Assembly: GCF_933775445.1 (NCBI RefSeq)
Contig: NW_026089409.1
Span: 310,001-374,000 of the forward strand
Length of the DNA: 64,000 nt
Reading direction: 5' to 3'
From: Argentina anserina
Taxonomy: Eukaryota > Streptophyta > Magnoliopsida > Rosales > Rosaceae
Of the stretch, positions 28,101 to 41,139 are shown piece by piece (position 1 is the first letter of the stretch; every line of letters begins with the position of its first letter). The notes under the pieces are model-generated. The model worked only from the letters and a program-made list of their open reading frames with translations, searched no databases and had not been told where the DNA came from. Made by a program: the position numbers and the translations under genes.

Positions 28101-30754
28101 GCTTGCACCACAGAAGGAAGATTCTTGTTAGTAGTTAAGAGAATTGGACTAGGAGAGACAAAACTTACCTCTCGTGCAACCTCAAGGGAGGTCACGGTTT
28201 CATGAATGAAAGATGGCACGGCATTTTTAGCTTCTAGCACCGAAATGTTCGAGCTATCACTTGTGAATCTGGCCCCTTGGGCAATAGTGAGTGCCAACTC
28301 GTCATTTGTCAAGGTATCTAGATAGTTATCTGCAAGGGAATCAAGTATGTCAACTGAAAAACAATCACTTAACTCCGAAAGAGGATACCTCATAGCTTCA
28401 AAGATGTTGAAGCTAATCACTTCACCATCGAACTCAAAGGTGAGTGATCCACTAAACACATCTATTTTCGTTCGTGCAGTCCTCATGAAGGGGCGGCCTA
28501 ACAAGATAGGAACCTCCTTGTCATCTGCCTCCGTTGGTTCCATGTCAATGACATAGAAGTCGGCAGGAAAGATCAAGCTCGAAACCTGCACAAGAACATC
28601 TTCAACATAGCCCAAAGGGACTTTGTTGGAACAATCAGCCAATCGAATCACAACATTATCACGTTTCAAATCACCTAGACCTAGGTTCTCATAGATATAG
28701 TGCGGCATTACATTGATAGATGCACCTAAGTCTAACATTATCTTTTCAAATGTCATGTTTCCGATTGTACAAGGGATAGAAAAACTCCCTGGATCCTTAA
28801 GCTTTGGTGGTAGCTTTCTTTGGAGCACGGCAGAAACCGTCTCACTCATTGTAACAACCTCCTTCTCTCGAGTCATCCTCTTATTGGTGCACAATTCTTT
28901 CAAAAACTTAGCATACTTAGGATTTTGTTGTATGCATTCAATAAGAGGCATGTTCACTTCCACCTTCTTGAAAATGTCGAGCATGGCTTGATCAGAGTCA
29001 TCCTTCTTTTGCTTTGCAAATCTACTAGGGAAGGGAACACGAGGAAGATCATTAGTTGAAACCAAACCACTAGAGTTAGGATCCTTACCTTTGTCATGCA
29101 AAGCACGATCTTCTTTTGGTGGAGGCACGGCATCATTGGCTTTAGAGGAGGCAGGGTCCTTCTCTAAGTCTTTGGCATTGTAATTCTCGGCCTCCTTACC
29201 TTTAGAAGGCACGGCCTTCTTGTGTTGCTGCATTGGAGCATCCAAGGTCCTCCCACTTCGTGTCACCATGGCCTTCACATTCGGATTAGGCTCAGTTTGG
29301 CTCGGCAACTTCCCTCCTTCATGGATCTTGCCCATGAAATCGATCACTTGTCCCATCTGCTTCTTAAGCTCGGTTATATCCTTAGAATGAGCTTGTTGAC
29401 CTGTAACTAAAGCTTGAGTAGCAGAGTTTAGATTTTGTTGCCCTTGAGCAAGAGACTTCAAAAGTTCATCATAATTAGGTGAAGATGCATTATTCGAACC
29501 ATGAACATTAGAGTTAAAGGGAGCAGAACCTTGAGGTACCTGAGGCCTCACAAACAAACCTGAAGGACGAGGTCCTTGACCTTGAGCATTGGATGGTTGA
29601 GCATTGTTGCTCCAACGAAAATTTGGATGATCTCTAAGTCCAGGGTTGTATGTGTTCGAATATGGATCGTACCTAGGCCTTTGTTGCCCCATAAAGTTCA
29701 ACTCTTCTTCAGTCATTGCACCATTTGGACAATTGTCAGTCGTGTGGTCTTTGAAAGAACAAATGCCGCATGCTTGAGGGTTGATGCTCGAACCATTGAA
29801 TGCCTTGACTAGCACGTCAAGCTTCCTTTCTAAAGTCGCCATCTGATTCCTTGCATCAACATCATACACCCCACGGCTCTTGCTTCCTCTCTTCTCCTTG
29901 GAACTAAATTGGCGATTGTTGTCAGCCAAGTCATCGATCAAGGTGTAAGCTTCTTGACCGGTTTTGTTCATGAATGTGCAGCCACATGCCGAGTCCACCA
30001 TGCTCTTATTGGTGGTGTCGAGTCCTTCATAGAAGAATTGTACCAAGTCATCCAACGAAATACCATGGTGAGGGCACTTCCTTTGTAGTTCCTGAAATTC
30101 CTCCCAAGCCTCATAGAGTGAATCACCATCTTTTTGAGTGAAGTTCTGAATCTCCCTCCTAAGTCTTTTCGTGAGTTGAGCAGGGAAGAATTGCTTCAAG
30201 AACCTCCTAGTCATTTCGTCCCATGTAGTGATGATTCCTGCAGGCAAAGAATATAACCAACGTTTAGCATCATCCTTAAGGGTAAATGGGAACAAAAGCA
30301 ATCTCAAGCCTTCTTGAGAAAGATGATGAATCGATTGGAGCTTGCAAATGTCCAAGAACTCCCTAAGGTGAACATTAGGGTCTTCCATTGAAGAGCCAGA
30401 GTACTTAGGCAGCTGCCCAAGCAATTGAACGGGAATGGAGAAGTTAGCTTCATCAGGTGGAGTGAAAGCAATGCATGAGGGTGATTCCGGGGTGGTAGGA
30501 ATGAATGCATTCTTAAGTGCCATTGGAGCACCAACAGGAATTATGTCACGGCCCGCAATTGTGTCTAAGTCTGAATTGAAGACGAATGGAAAGGACAGAT
30601 CTTCCTCTTCTTCTGATCTAGGTGAAGAGTTTAAGATTGAATTGCTTGGAGATGTTTCGAAATTCAAAGGTCTACTTATGAAAGAGTTGTTTAAATCTCT
30701 AAGTGCTTGAATTCGATCCTTGAGCTCTTGTGTCTTCTTAGAAAATTCGGACAT
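25193..30754 (-). CDS. gag-pol polyprotein of the gypsy element E1
   Basis: One uninterrupted 1853-residue frame encodes the whole replication machinery. A capsid-type Gag domain lies at about 120-250, followed by a CCHC zinc knuckle (C-x2-C-x4-H-x4-C) at about 329-342. The aspartic protease has D675-L-G-A-S, a common plant variant of D-T/S-G. Reverse transcriptase spans about 940-1170 with D1071 and FMDD at 1133-1136. RNase H follows with D1282, E1321 or E1323, and D1348. The integrase has an HHCC finger (H1488, H1495, C1526, C1529) and a D1558, D1617, E1653 core with 35 residues between the last two. The tail ends soon after the GPFVV segment without a chromodomain. The ATG at 30754 is the first in frame, and its leader matches the E2 leader. 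All catalytic residues are present, so activity is plausible. Gag and Pol share one frame, so their ratio must be set after translation or by a mechanism not visible here. Confidence 0.97.
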   Translation of the reverse strand: MSEFSKKTQELKDRIQALRDLNNSFISRPLNFETSPSNSILNSSPRSEEEEDLSFPFVFNSDLDTIAGRDIIPVGAPMALKNAFIPTTPESPSCIAFTPPDEANFSIPVQLLGQLPKYSGSSMEDPNVHLREFLDICKLQSIHHLSQEGLRLLLFPFTLKDDAKRWLYSLPAGIITTWDEMTRRFLKQFFPAQLTKRLRREIQNFTQKDGDSLYEAWEEFQELQRKCPHHGISLDDLVQFFYEGLDTTNKSMVDSACGCTFMNKTGQEAYTLIDDLADNNRQFSSKEKRGSKSRGVYDVDARNQMATLERKLDVLVKAFNGSSINPQACGICSFKDHTTDNCPNGAMTEEELNFMGQQRPRYDPYSNTYNPGLRDHPNFRWSNNAQPSNAQGQGPRPSGLFVRPQVPQGSAPFNSNVHGSNNASSPNYDELLKSLAQGQQNLNSATQALVTGQQAHSKDITELKKQMGQVIDFMGKIHEGGKLPSQTEPNPNVKAMVTRSGRTLDAPMQQHKKAVPSKGKEAENYNAKDLEKDPASSKANDAVPPPKEDRALHDKGKDPNSSGLVSTNDLPRVPFPSRFAKQKKDDSDQAMLDIFKKVEVNMPLIECIQQNPKYAKFLKELCTNKRMTREKEVVTMSETVSAVLQRKLPPKLKDPGSFSIPCTIGNMTFEKIMLDLGASINVMPHYIYENLGLGDLKRDNVVIRLADCSNKVPLGYVEDVLVQVSSLIFPADFYVIDMEPTEADDKEVPILLGRPFMRTARTKIDVFSGSLTFEFDGEVISFNIFEAMRYPLSELSDCFSVDILDSLADNYLDTLTNDELALTIAQGARFTSDSSNISVLEAKNAVPSFIHETVTSLEVAREVSFVSPSPILLTTNKNLPSVVQAPKLDLKVLPDHLKYAFLGEEDTLPVIISSALDEEQEERLIEVLKRHKTAIGWTLADIKGISPTMCVHRILLEDGAKPTKEGQRRLHPPMMQVVKDEITKLHDCGVIYPISDSRWISPIQVVPKKSGITVVKNKDNELVPQRTVTGHRVCIDYRKLNATTRKDHMPLPFIDQMLERLAGHSFYCFLDGYSGYNQISVAEEDQEKTTFTCPFGTFAYRRMPFGLCNAPGTFQRCMYHIFSEYIGSKIEVFMDDFSVYGEDFETCLENVELVLKRCEETNLVLNWEKCHFMVTQGIVLGHIVSSRGIEVDKSKIDLVRHLPLPTSVRDVRSFLGHAGFYRRFIKDFSKIARPMSSLLQKDVPFHFDDDCKHAFETLKKLLTSAPIMAPPDWSLPFELMCDASDYAVGAVLGQRKDKQPYAIYYASRTLNDAQQNYTTTEKELLAVIFALDKFRSYLLQSKVIVYTDHAALKYLMTKKDAKPRLIRWILLLQEFDLEIKDKKGSDNVVADHLSRLVRDAEPLAIQESFPDEQLFRVEVSEPWYADIVNYLVSKQFPDTLSHAQKNRLKALAKYYVWDEPYLWKHCVDQIIRRCVPEHEHHSILTFCHSESCGGHFGSRRTALKVLECGFFWPTIFKDAYHFCMTCDRCQRMGNLGSRDQMPMTPIIYVEIFDCWGIDFMGPFPSSNGFLYILVCVDYVSKWVEAKATRTNDSRVVADFLRSNIFSRFGMPRVIISDGGSHFCNRTIEALLKKYGIKHKVATPYHPQTSGQLELSNREIKRILEKSVGPSRKDWSQRLDDALWAYRTAYKTPLGMSPFRLVYGKACHLPVELEHRAWWAVKNFNMDIDEAGLHRKLQLHELEEIRNEAYDSAMVYKEKTKTFHDRMIRKKHFVVGQKVLLFNSRLRLFPGKLRSRWLGPFVVTNVFPSDAIQIKSMVHGKEFTVNGHRLKPYYDNFVEHNVEETSLLDPTASK

Positions 30755-31507
30755 GCATAGTACCTATTTATATGAAAGGTAACGAGTTAGCCATGAAGAA
30801 TACATAATGGATACATAAAATTCGTGCCTTCCCTTAGTCACACACACGCACACTTAAGGGGAAGGACACGGCAACTATGTCAAGTTTACAAGAGTTAGTT
30901 CTTTACGTTTTCACAAGTTCATACAATTCACAAGTTCTTTTTGCTATTTTAATGATTGAATGATCGATTGATTCTAAGTTGTAAATCAAGGTGGACGTGC
31001 GGCCTAAGTATGGATGCCTAGACACAAGATCAAGTCTTTGTTTCAGAAGGCCTTTAGCTCAATCAGAGATAGTGAACATGGTAGGACTCATTTGTTGAAC
31101 TACGGAGAGCGAACTCCCTATCGACTCCATCACCGAGATGTATGTCAGTCAGTAGTTCTCTGAGATCCAATTTTGGTCCCATGCACCAGAGTAATAAAAG
31201 AGCGTGCCCCTTACTCAGCTGGACTTAACCTCATGTGTTAGACAAATCTCCAAGTGTTAATAAAAGCCGCCCTCGACCTCATGCAAACTCGAGAGCTAGC
31301 ATGAAGGGTTAAGGCTAATATTAACAAAAGGGACTTTACCTATTCCGTTCGATTTACAACCTACAACAATCATTCACTCAAGCACCAAAACAATCAACCT
31401 AATATACATTACTATATGTTACACGAAATAAGAATAAGATTGAGAATATACAAATGTACAATATAAACAATGAATTCGTAGTAAAAGTTAGGGATCCATC
31501 TCTAATG
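30755..31507 (-). other. E1 untranslated leader between primer site and gag
   Basis: About 750 bp without a gene. Roughly 30990-31350 is strongly conserved with E2 41440-41850 in reverse orientation. Shared blocks include the stretch around ggacgtgcggcctaag, ccatcaccgagatgtatg, ctgagatccaatttt, taataaaagccgccct and actttacctattccgttc. Conservation in an element that has lost its proteins points to an RNA function such as packaging or dimerisation; that function is inferred. Confidence 0.75.
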
Positions 31508-31527
31508 GATCCCCGGCAACGGCGCCA
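31508..31527 (-). other. E1 primer binding site, tRNA-Asp
   Basis: The plus strand gatccccggcaacggcgcca equals the 3' end of plant tRNA-Asp(GUC) including CCA, so the minus-strand RNA can pair with that tRNA over 20 bases. It lies two bases from the 5' LTR (31530). Confidence 0.93.
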
Positions 31528-31529
31528 TT

Positions 31530-33101
31530 TGATGAATGGTCGATTACTCGACATCAATATTTAACCCTGTAAGCATCGTAAGTAGTATAAAGCAAGAGGG
31601 TATCGTTCACAAACCGGGGATCCAGCCAGGGCTTAGGATCACAACACTTACATGAATTCATAAAGGTTTTAAGGTTTGATATAGATTTTGGATTGAATCA
31701 TAAAAACAGTAAATAAAACCTAAACTAATATAAACATGTGATCAACCAACCAACACATAAACAATCACCAAAACAAATCACATAGAGGGAATCGAAACAA
31801 GCTTCATGTCTTTCTTATAGCATCATGCCGAGACTATGCAATAAATCACCAAGGATGGATCATGCATTTAGGGTTCTAAGCAGTAACCTAAACTCATAGA
31901 CACTTAACACATTCAATCACAACCAAGCAGCCATAATCGAAATTCTAACATGTTCATCTTAATCATGTAATCCCAAAGCCATGCACATTGAATTCATCAA
32001 GTATGTCACTTACTTAACCAACAACCATGCAATTCGAAAATCACATAAACAAGAATAAACATGTTCTTAGCATAAGTCTTTAATCCAACAACCTAAATAT
32101 CATGCTACAAGCATAGTCATAACACATAGGCATCGAAATTCAATCATACATACATACATTCGGCAGAAAACCAAAACAGAAATTCCATAAAACCTAAACA
32201 ATTTTCGAATCCTTTATATAAATTGAGTCAAGTAGCTATTTCATAGACAAAATTGATACAAGACTACACTAACCAAATCGCAACTTCATCCATGAACAAG
32301 AATAAAACCAAAACCGAAATTAAACAAGAGTGAATCATGGTTACACTTTATAAATCAAGCAATCCACAAGTGTAGCCGAGACTTCTATGGATGAAACCTT
32401 CTTCACAAGCGTGCTTGAAGGCTATTGATAGGTGAGGAATGGTGGAATCGGTTTTAGGATTTCTTGGAATGGTGAAGGATGAATTCGGCAGAGCTATGGC
32501 TGTGTTTTTGTGTAGGGTTGATGATGTTGCTGAATGGAGAGGCCGGCCTCTATATATAGAGGTGTAGGAAGCCTTCTTGCGTGCCAAAAGGAAATAGAAT
32601 CCAATTGGGAAACTGAAATCCTCTTTGTTATGGATTTGATTTATGTACTCCATATCCAACTTGATGTAGGAAACCAAGTTCAATAGGGAGATCTCTTTAA
32701 GGGCTGCACGGCAATTTCTTGATCCAACTAGGAGTAGCTAGGCCGGCCTCCTCTTCTCCTTCTTCAACTCGAATATGATTTCCTTGTTCAACCAGGAATG
32801 CAACTCGGCAACTCTCATTTCTTTCCAAATATGATTTGTCTTTCCTGAAAAGAAATCGTCGATTAAGGAATAGGAAAGAATGAAAATAGGAAAGTAGAGT
32901 CCTAGTCGAGTAAGGAATCCTAGCTCAATCAGGAGTTCTAACACTTAGCACAATTTCATCATCAAATCATCTAAAATCGAAATAGCTCTACCTATAACAC
33001 ACATATAACAAAAATGAACCTAAAACAACTAAATAAGAAGTAACAAAGCATAAGAATAGGGCATATAAACATTAAGAACGTCACACTTTGTGCTCCTATC
33101 A
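31530..33101 (-). repeat. E1 5' LTR
   Basis: Partner of 21797-23368 with the same 1572-bp length and the same ends. It lies upstream of the primer site on the minus strand and so carries the working promoter. A short frame inside it (32348-32683) is not conserved in the related E3 LTR and is not called as a gene. Confidence 0.96.
32547..32562 (-). promoter_or_regulatory. TATA palindrome of the E1 5' LTR
   Basis: Same perfect palindrome cctctatatatagagg as at 22814 and 62973. In this LTR it would direct genomic RNA synthesis leftward. Confidence 0.6.
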
Positions 33102-36100
33102 AAACTCGCATCAGAAAGCCTTACAGAAAGATACTCAAACGAGAAATGAAAAGATACACAATTCGAATAGTAAAGATACGCAAACGATGTAAAGATACAC
33201 AATTGGAATAGTAAACATACGCAAACGATGTAAAGATACTCAGTTTGAAAGAAACACACTCCCACACTTGCAAAACTCTCAAATTCAATAGAAACTCGCA
33301 TGAGAAAGCCTTACAGAAAGATACTCAAACGAGAAATGAAAAGATACACAATTGGAATAGTAAAGATACGCAAACGATGTAAAGATACACAATTGGAATA
33401 GTAAAGATACGCAAACGATGTAAAGATACTCAGTTTGAAAGAAACACACTCCCACACTTGCAAAACTCTCAAATTCAATAGAAACTCGCATCAGAAAGCC
33501 TTACAGAAAGATACTCAAACGAGAAATGAAAAGATACACAATTGGAATAGTAAAGATACGCAAACGATGTAAAGATACTCAGTTTGAAAGAAACACACTC
33601 CCACACTTGCAAAACTCTCAAATACAATAGAAACTCGCATCAGAAGCTTTACAGAAAGATACTCAAACGAGAAATGAAAAGATACACAATTGGAATAGTA
33701 AAGATACGCAAACGATGTAAAGATACACAATTGGAATAGTAAAGATACGCAAACGATGTAAAGATACTCAGTTTGAAAGAAACACACTCCCACACTTGCA
33801 AAACTCTCAAATACAATAGAAACTCGCATCAGAAGCCTTACAGAAAGATACTCAAACGAGAAATGAAAAGATACACAATTGGAATAGTAAAGATACGCAA
33901 ACGATGTAAATATACACAATTGGAATAGTAAAGATACGCAAACGATGTAAAGATACTCAGTTTGAAAGAAACACACTCCCACACTTGCAAAACTCTCAAA
34001 TACAATAGATACTCGCATCAGAAGCCTTACAGAAAGATACTCAAACGAGAAATGAAAAGATACACAATTGGAATAGTAAAGATACGCAAACGATGTAAAG
34101 ATACTCAGTTTGAAAGAAACACACTCTCACACTTGCAAAACTCTCAAATACAATAGAAACTCGCATCAGAAGCCTTACAGAAAGATACTCAAACGAGAAA
34201 TGAAAAGATACACAATTGGAATAGTAAAGATACGCAAACGATGTAAAGATACTCAGTTTGAAAGAAACACACTCCCACACTTGCAAAACTCTCAAATTCA
34301 ATAGAAACTCGCATCAGAAAGCCTTACAGAAAGATACTCAAACGAGAAATGAAAAGATACACAATTGGAATAGTAAAGATACGCAAACGATGTAAAGATA
34401 CTCAGTTTGAAAGAAACACACTCCCACACTTGCAAAACTGTCAAATACAATAGAAACTCGCATCAGAAGCCATACAGAAAGATACTCAAACGAGAAATGA
34501 AAAGATACACAATTGAAATAGTAAAGATACTCAAACGATGTAAAGATACTCAGTTTGAAAGAAACACACTCCCACACTTGCAAAGATAGTCAATTGGAAT
34601 AGTAAAGATACGCAAACGATGTAAAGATACTCAGTTTGAAAGAAACACACTCCCAGTCTTGCAAAACTCTCAAATACAAAAGAAACTCGCATCAGAAGCC
34701 TTACAGAAAGATACTCAAACGAGAAATGAAAAGATACACAATTGGAATAGTAAAGATACGCAAACGATGTTAAGATACACAATTGGAATAGTAAAGATAC
34801 GCAAACGATGTAAGGATACTCAGTTTGAAAGAAACACACTCCCACACTTGCAAAACTCTCAAATTCAATAGAAACTCGCATCAGAAAGCCTTACAGAAAG
34901 ATACTCAAACGAGAAATGAAAAGATACACAATTGGAATAGTAAAGATACGCAAACGATGTAAAAATACTCAGTTTGAAAGAAACACACTCCCACACTTGC
35001 AAAACTCTCAAATACAATAGAAACTCGCATCAGAAGCTTTACAGAAAGATACTCAAACGAGAAATGAAAAGATACACAATTGGAATAGTAAAGATACGCA
35101 AACGATGTAAAGATACTCAGTTTGAAAGAAACACACTCCCACACTTGCAAAACTCTCAAATACAATAGAAACTCGCATCAGAAGCTTTACAGAAAGATAC
35201 TCAAACGAGAAATGAAAAGATACACAATTGGAATAGTAAAGATACGCAAACGATGTAAAGATACTCAGTTTGAAAGAAACACACTCCCACACTTGCAAAA
35301 CTCTCAAATACAATAGAAACTCGCATCAGAAGCTTTACAGAAAGATACTCAAACGAGAAATGAAAAGATACACAATTGGAATAGTAAAGATACGCAAACG
35401 ATGTAAAGATACACAATTGGAATAGTAAAGATACGCAAACGATGTAAAGATACTCAGTTTGAAAGAAACACACTACCACACTTGCAAAACTCTCAAATAC
35501 AATAGAAACTCGCATCAGAAGCCTTACAGAAAGATACTCAAACGAGAAATTAAAAGAGACACAATTGGAATAGTAAAGATACGCAAACGATGTAAAGATA
35601 CACAATTGGAATAGTAAAGATACGCAAACGATGTAAAGATACTCAGTTTGAAAGAAACACACTCCCACACTTGCAAAACTCTCAAATTCAATAGAAACTC
35701 GCATCAGAAAGCCTTACAGAAAAATACTCAAACGAGAAAGGAAAAGATACACAATTGGAATAGTAAAGATACGCAAACGATGTAAAGATACACAATTGGA
35801 ATAGTAAAGATACGCAAACGATGTAAAGATACTCAGTTTGAAAGAAACACACTCCCAGTCTTGCAAAACTCTCAAATACAATAGAAACTCGCATCAGAAG
35901 CCTTACAGAAAGATACTCAAACGAGAAATGAAAAGATACACAATTGGAATAGTAAAGATACGCAAACGATGTAAAGATACACAATTGGAATAGTAAAGAT
36001 ACGCAAACGATGTAAAGATACTCAGTTTGAAAGAAACACATTCCCACACTTGCAAAACTCTCAAATTCAATAGAAACTCGCATCAGAAGCCTTACAGAAA

Positions 36101-39100
36101 GATACTTAAACGAGAAATGAAAAGATACACAATTGCAATAGTAAAGATACGCAAACGATGTAAAGATACACAATTGGAATAGTAAAGATACGCAAACGAT
36201 GTAAAGATACTCAGTTTGAAAGAAACACACTCCCACACTTGCAAAACTCTCAAATACAATAGAAACTCGCATCAGAAGCCTTACAGAAAGATACTCAAAC
36301 GAGAAATGAAAAGATACACAATTGGAATAGTAAAGATACGCAAACGATGTAAAGATACACAATTGGAATAGTAAAGATACGCAAACGATGTAAAGATACT
36401 CAGTTTGAAAGAAACACACTCCCACACTTGCAAAACTCTCAAATACAATAGAAACTCGCATCAGAAGCCTTACAGAAAGATACTCAAACGAGAAATGAAA
36501 AGATACACAATTGGAATAGTAAAGATACGCAAACGATGTAAAGATACACAATTGGAATAGTAAAGATACGCAAACGATGTAAAGATACTCAGTTTGAAAG
36601 AAACACACTCCCACACTTGCAAAACTCTCAAATACAAAAGAAACTCGCATCAGAAGCCTTACAGAAAGATACTCAAACGAGAAATGAAAAGATACACAAT
36701 TGGAATAGTAAAGATACGCAAACGATGTTAAGATACACAATTGGAATAGTAAAGATACGCAAACGATGTAAGGATACTCAGTTTGAAAGAAACACACTCC
36801 CACACTTGCAAAACTCTCAAATTCAATAGAAACTCGCATCAGAAAGCCTTACAGAAAGATACTGAAACGAGAAATGAAAAGATACACAATTGGAATAGTA
36901 AAGATACGCAAACGATGTAAAGATACACAATTGGAATAGTAAAGATACGCAAACGATGTAAAGATACTCAGTTTGAAAGAAACACACTCCCAGTCTTGCA
37001 AAACTCTCAAATACAATAGAAACTCGCATCAGAAGCCTTACAGAAAGATACTCAAACGAGAAATGAAAAGATACACAATTGGAATAGTAAAGATACGCAA
37101 ACGATGTAAAGATACACAATTGGAATAGTAAACATACGCAAACGATGTAAAGATACTCAGTTTGAAAGAAACACACTCCCACACTTGCAAAACTCTCAAA
37201 TTCAATAGAAACTCGCATCAGAAAGCCTTACAGAAAGATACTCAAACGAGAAATGAAAAGATACACAATTGGAATAGTAAAGATACGCAAACGATGTAAA
37301 GATACTCAGTTTGAAAGAAACACACTCCCACACTTGCAAAACTCTCAAATTCAATAGAAACTCGCATCAGAAAGCCTTACAGAAAGATACTCAAACGAGA
37401 AATGAAAAGATACACAATTGGAATAGTAAAGATACGCAAACGATGTAAAGATACTCAGTTTGAAAGAAACACACTCCCACACTTGCAAAACTCTCAAATA
37501 CAATAGAAACTCGCATCAGAAGCTTTACAGAAAGATACTCAAACGAGAAATGAAAAGATACACAATTGGAATAGTAAAGATACGCAAACGATGTAAAGAT
37601 ACTCAGTTTGAAAGAAACACACTCCCACACTTGCAAAACTCTCAAATACAATAGAAACTCGCATCAGAAGCTTTACAGAAAGATACTCAAACGAGAAATG
37701 AAAAGATACACAATTGGAATAGTAAAGATACGCAAACGATGTAAAGATACTCAGATTGAAAGAAACACACTCCCACACTTGCAAAACTCTCAAATACAAT
37801 AGAAACTCGCATCAGAAGCTTTACAGAAAGATACTCAAACGAGAAATGAAAAGATACACAATTGGAATAGTAAAGATACGCAAACGATGTAAAGATACTC
37901 AGTTTGAAAGAAACACACTACCACACTTGCAAAACTCTCAAATACAATAGAAACTCGCATCAGAAGCCTTACAGAAAGATACTCAAACGAGAAATTAAAA
38001 GAGACACAATTGGAATAGTAAAGATACGCAAACGATGTAAAGATACACAATTGGAATAGTAAACATACGCAAACGATGTAAAGATACACAATTGGAATAG
38101 TAAACATACGCAAACGATGTAAAGATACTCAGTTTGAAAGAAACACACTCCCACACTTGCAAAACTCTCAAATTCAATAGAAACTCGCATCAGAAAGCCT
38201 TACAGAAAGATACTGAAACGAGAAATGAAAAGATACACAATTGGAATAGTAAAGATACGCAAACGATGTAAAGATACACAATTGGAATAGTAAAGATACG
38301 CAAACGATGTAAAGATACTCAGTTTGAAAGAAACACACTCCCACACTTGCATACTCTCAAATACAAAAGAAACTCGCATCAGAAGCCTTACAGAAAGATA
38401 CTCAAACGAGAAATGAAAAGATACACAATTGGAATAGTAAAGATACGCAAACGATGTAAAGATACACAATTGGAATAGTAAAGATACGCAAACGATGTAA
38501 AGATACTCAGTTTGAAAGAAACACACTCCCACACTTGAAAAACTCTCAAATTCAATAGAAACTCGCATCAGAAGCCTTACAGAAAGATACTTAAACGAGA
38601 AATGAAAAGATACACAATTGGAATAGTAAAGATACACAATTGGAATAGTAAAGATACGCAAACGATGTAAAGATACTCAGTTTGAAAGAAACACACTCCC
38701 ACACTTGCAAAACTCTCAAATACAATAGAAACTCGCATCAGAAGCCTTACAGAAAGATACTCAAACGAGAAATGAAAAGATACACAATTGGAATAGTAAA
38801 GATACGCAAACGATGTAAAGATACACAATTGGAATAGTAAAGATACGCAAACGATGTAAAGATACTCAGTTTGAAAGAAACACACTCCCACACTTGCAAA
38901 ACTCTCAAATACAAAAGAAACTCGCATCAGAAGCCTTACAGAAAGATACTCAAACGAGAAATGAAAAGATACACAATTGGAATAGTAAAGATACGCAAAC
39001 GATGTTAAGATACACAATTGGAATAGTAAAGATACGCAAACGATGTAAGGATACTCAGTTTGAAAGAAACACACTCCCACACTTGCAAAACTCTCAAATT

Positions 39101-39375
39101 CAATAGAAACTCGCATCAGAAAGCCTTACAGAAAGATACTCAAACGAGAAATGAAAAGATACACAATTGGAATAGTAAAGATACGCAAACGATGTAAAGA
39201 TACTCAGTTTGAAAGAAACACACTCCCACACTTGCAAAACTCTCAAATACAATAGAAACTCGCATCAGAAGCTTTACAGAAAGATACTCAAACGAGAAAT
39301 GAAAAGATACACAATTGGAATAGTAAAGATACGCAAACGATGTAAAGATACTCAGTTTGAAAGAAACACACTCCC
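33102..39375. repeat. Satellite array, middle block
   Basis: The array resumes in the monomer exactly where E1 entered (AAACT, then cgcatcag). Units of 148, 149, 189 and 190 bp continue to CTCCC at 39371-39375, where E2 enters. Positions 33515-34583 match 18364-19447 at a constant offset of 15151 bp. Three copies of a linked variant set (aatacaaaag, gatgttaag, gtaaggatac) lie near 34677-34813, 36635-36772 and 38913-39048. Confidence 0.96.
34581..34600. repeat. Rearranged satellite junction
   Basis: After cccacacttgcaaa the expected actctcaaata is missing. The sequence jumps to gatagtcaattgg, joining part A near base 40 to part B and removing about 67 bp. The short overlap caaa suggests slippage or unequal exchange. 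Confidence 0.8.
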
Positions 39376-41118
39376 TGATAGGAGCACTTTGTGCGACGTT
39401 CTTAACATGTTTTTACCTCCATTCGTACTTTACTTAGCCCTTATTATTGTAGTATATAGTCATTGAGTCGAGTTAGGAGTCTTTAGTGACGCTCGTTCCC
39501 TTTTGGTGCTAAAACGGATGTAAAATGCAGAAATTGTCGAGAGTGCTATAGAGTAGTATTCCTTGTCGAACTAGGAAACCTAGTTTGGTTAGGATTTTTA
39601 TTATTCGACATTTCTGTAACATTTGTGATTTATATTTATTATTTTCTTTCATTATTTCAGAATTAAATGAGAGATAATGGCTTGGAAATTATGGAAAGAA
39701 AGAGGAGAAGAATGAAACAAAAGGAGAAAAAGGAAAGAAGTAATTTAGTTTCTGAATAAGATGAAAAGGAAGAAGTATGCAGCCTTAAAGGAGGGAAGGT
39801 TCATCCAGCCATTAAATGGAAAGAATAAGAAAAGAAGGAAACAAAAGAAGAAAAAGGAAGGAGAGAACAAAGAGATAATTCTGAAGAATGCATGTGGTCT
39901 AGAAGAAGGGAGAATGCATGTGACCAACAAAGATGATCATCATTCAATCGAGAAGGAAAGAAAAGAAAAAAAAAGGAAATACATGGATCAGCCCATTCAA
40001 AACCCTAGCAGCCCCTCCTCTCCTCCTTCCTCTATAAAAGGCATGGCCTCCCTCACAATTCACCATCTCCATTCTCTCACAAACAAAGTCGAATTGCTGC
40101 CCAAGAACATCCAGAAAATTCAAGCAAAAAACCTTCATCCATCATCACCAAGTCGTGCTCATCTTCCTCCTCCACCAATTCGAATTCATCCTTGCTTCAT
40201 CCTAGAAGGTTTCTAATGTGTGATTCATCCATGACTTGTAATCTTTCTTTTTATTTTCTGCAAATTTTGAATTCATTGTATGAATCATTGGATGTTATTT
40301 TCGGTTTCATATATGAACAACATAAATTCAGACTTCTTTGGTTTTATGTTTTGATTGCATGAACTCATGAGATATGTGTGTATGCCGTGTGTAGCATCTA
40401 TGGGCAGCAGGTTTTCGATTTCTATTTAGGTTTTATTTTAATTTATTCCTTGAATTTGTGCATCTAAATCAATGCTTGAGGAAGCCAAGGCCATGGTTCT
40501 CCTAAGGTTGCGATTTAATTCACCAAAGTAGTATTTGATCGAGTTATGCGCTTCGTGTCTCAATTATTGCTACTTATATAGGGCTGTGATAGTTCTAGGA
40601 ATTTGCATGTTTAATCAAGATGAGTGACGCCATGCTTGCTTACATGTCTCCAATTCGACTTAATGTGCTTATGTGCTACTTTGTTGTTTAACTAGTACGC
40701 TTCGTTATGTTGAACTCTCTTTAGCATATGTTTAGGATTGAACGCTTCGTTGATTCTAAATAATTAAGAAGTCTTAACGATTAGATGAACCGCTTCGGAC
40801 TCTAATTAGAATTGGAATTGAAATGGACTTAAGAAGAATCGAAAATACTTGCTGCCTATATGTTGTTCTATGCATGTCATACATGTTTCTTGAGTAGAAT
40901 TCGTGTTTTGGTTATGTGATGAGTGGTTGATCAATTGTATATAAGTAATTTAGGATTTATTTTACGTTTTAGTTTTAGAATCCAAATCAAATCCCCCAAT
41001 AACATGATAAGTGTTGAGGCCCTTTTGATTCCCCGGACTGAACGATCCCTGCTTATTCTATACTAACGATGATGTTTTTCAGGGTATTTTATAGACGTTC
41101 TAACCGAACGCTCTATCA
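39376..41118 (+). repeat. E2 5' LTR
   Basis: 1743 bp. It matches 53690-56033 over its full length apart from the Cassandra insertion. The first bases (tgataggagcac, gacgttct) resemble the E1 and E3 LTRs, but the body differs, so E2 is a separate subfamily. A purine-rich open frame at 39761-40216 crosses the TATA box and is not a gene. Confidence 0.95.
40033..40040 (+). promoter_or_regulatory. TATA box of the E2 5' LTR
   Basis: tataaaag, preceded by a pyrimidine-rich cctcctctcctcc stretch and followed by ggcatggcctccctcac. This is a classical plant TATA context. The same box is at 54948-54955 in the 3' LTR. Confidence 0.7.
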
Positions 41119-41121
41119 TTT

Positions 41122-41139
41122 TGGCGCCGTTGCCGGGGA
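41122..41139 (+). other. E2 primer binding site, tRNA-Asp
   Basis: tggcgccgttgccgggga pairs with the 3' end of tRNA-Asp over 18 bases and starts three bases after the LTR. E1 has the same site extended by two bases. Confidence 0.92.

Larger units (their letters stand above)
21797..33101 (-). mobile_element. E1: complete Ty3/gypsy LTR retrotransposon (Athila-like), minus strand
   Basis: The element is 11305 bp and interrupts a satellite monomer. It is flanked by the 5-bp target duplication AAACT (21792-21796 and 33102-33106), and its ends are TG...CA. It has 1572-bp LTRs, a tRNA-Asp primer site next to the right LTR, a polypurine tract next to the left LTR and one open gag-pol frame, so transcription would run right to left. 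Protease, reverse transcriptase, RNase H and integrase occur in gypsy order. There is no chromodomain after integrase. The tRNA-Asp primer and protein style fit the Athila branch; that branch assignment is inference. No env-like frame is present. The two LTRs show only two substitutions that I found by eye, so it is young and structurally intact. Confidence 0.95.

Noticed and set aside
31508..31527. tRNA-Asp gene
   Set aside because: Only the last 20 bases match; it is a primer binding site next to an LTR.
39761..40216. 151-codon lysine-rich frame in the E2 LTR (also 54676-55131)
   Set aside because: It crosses the TATA box and reflects a purine-rich tract; identity between copies is just LTR identity.
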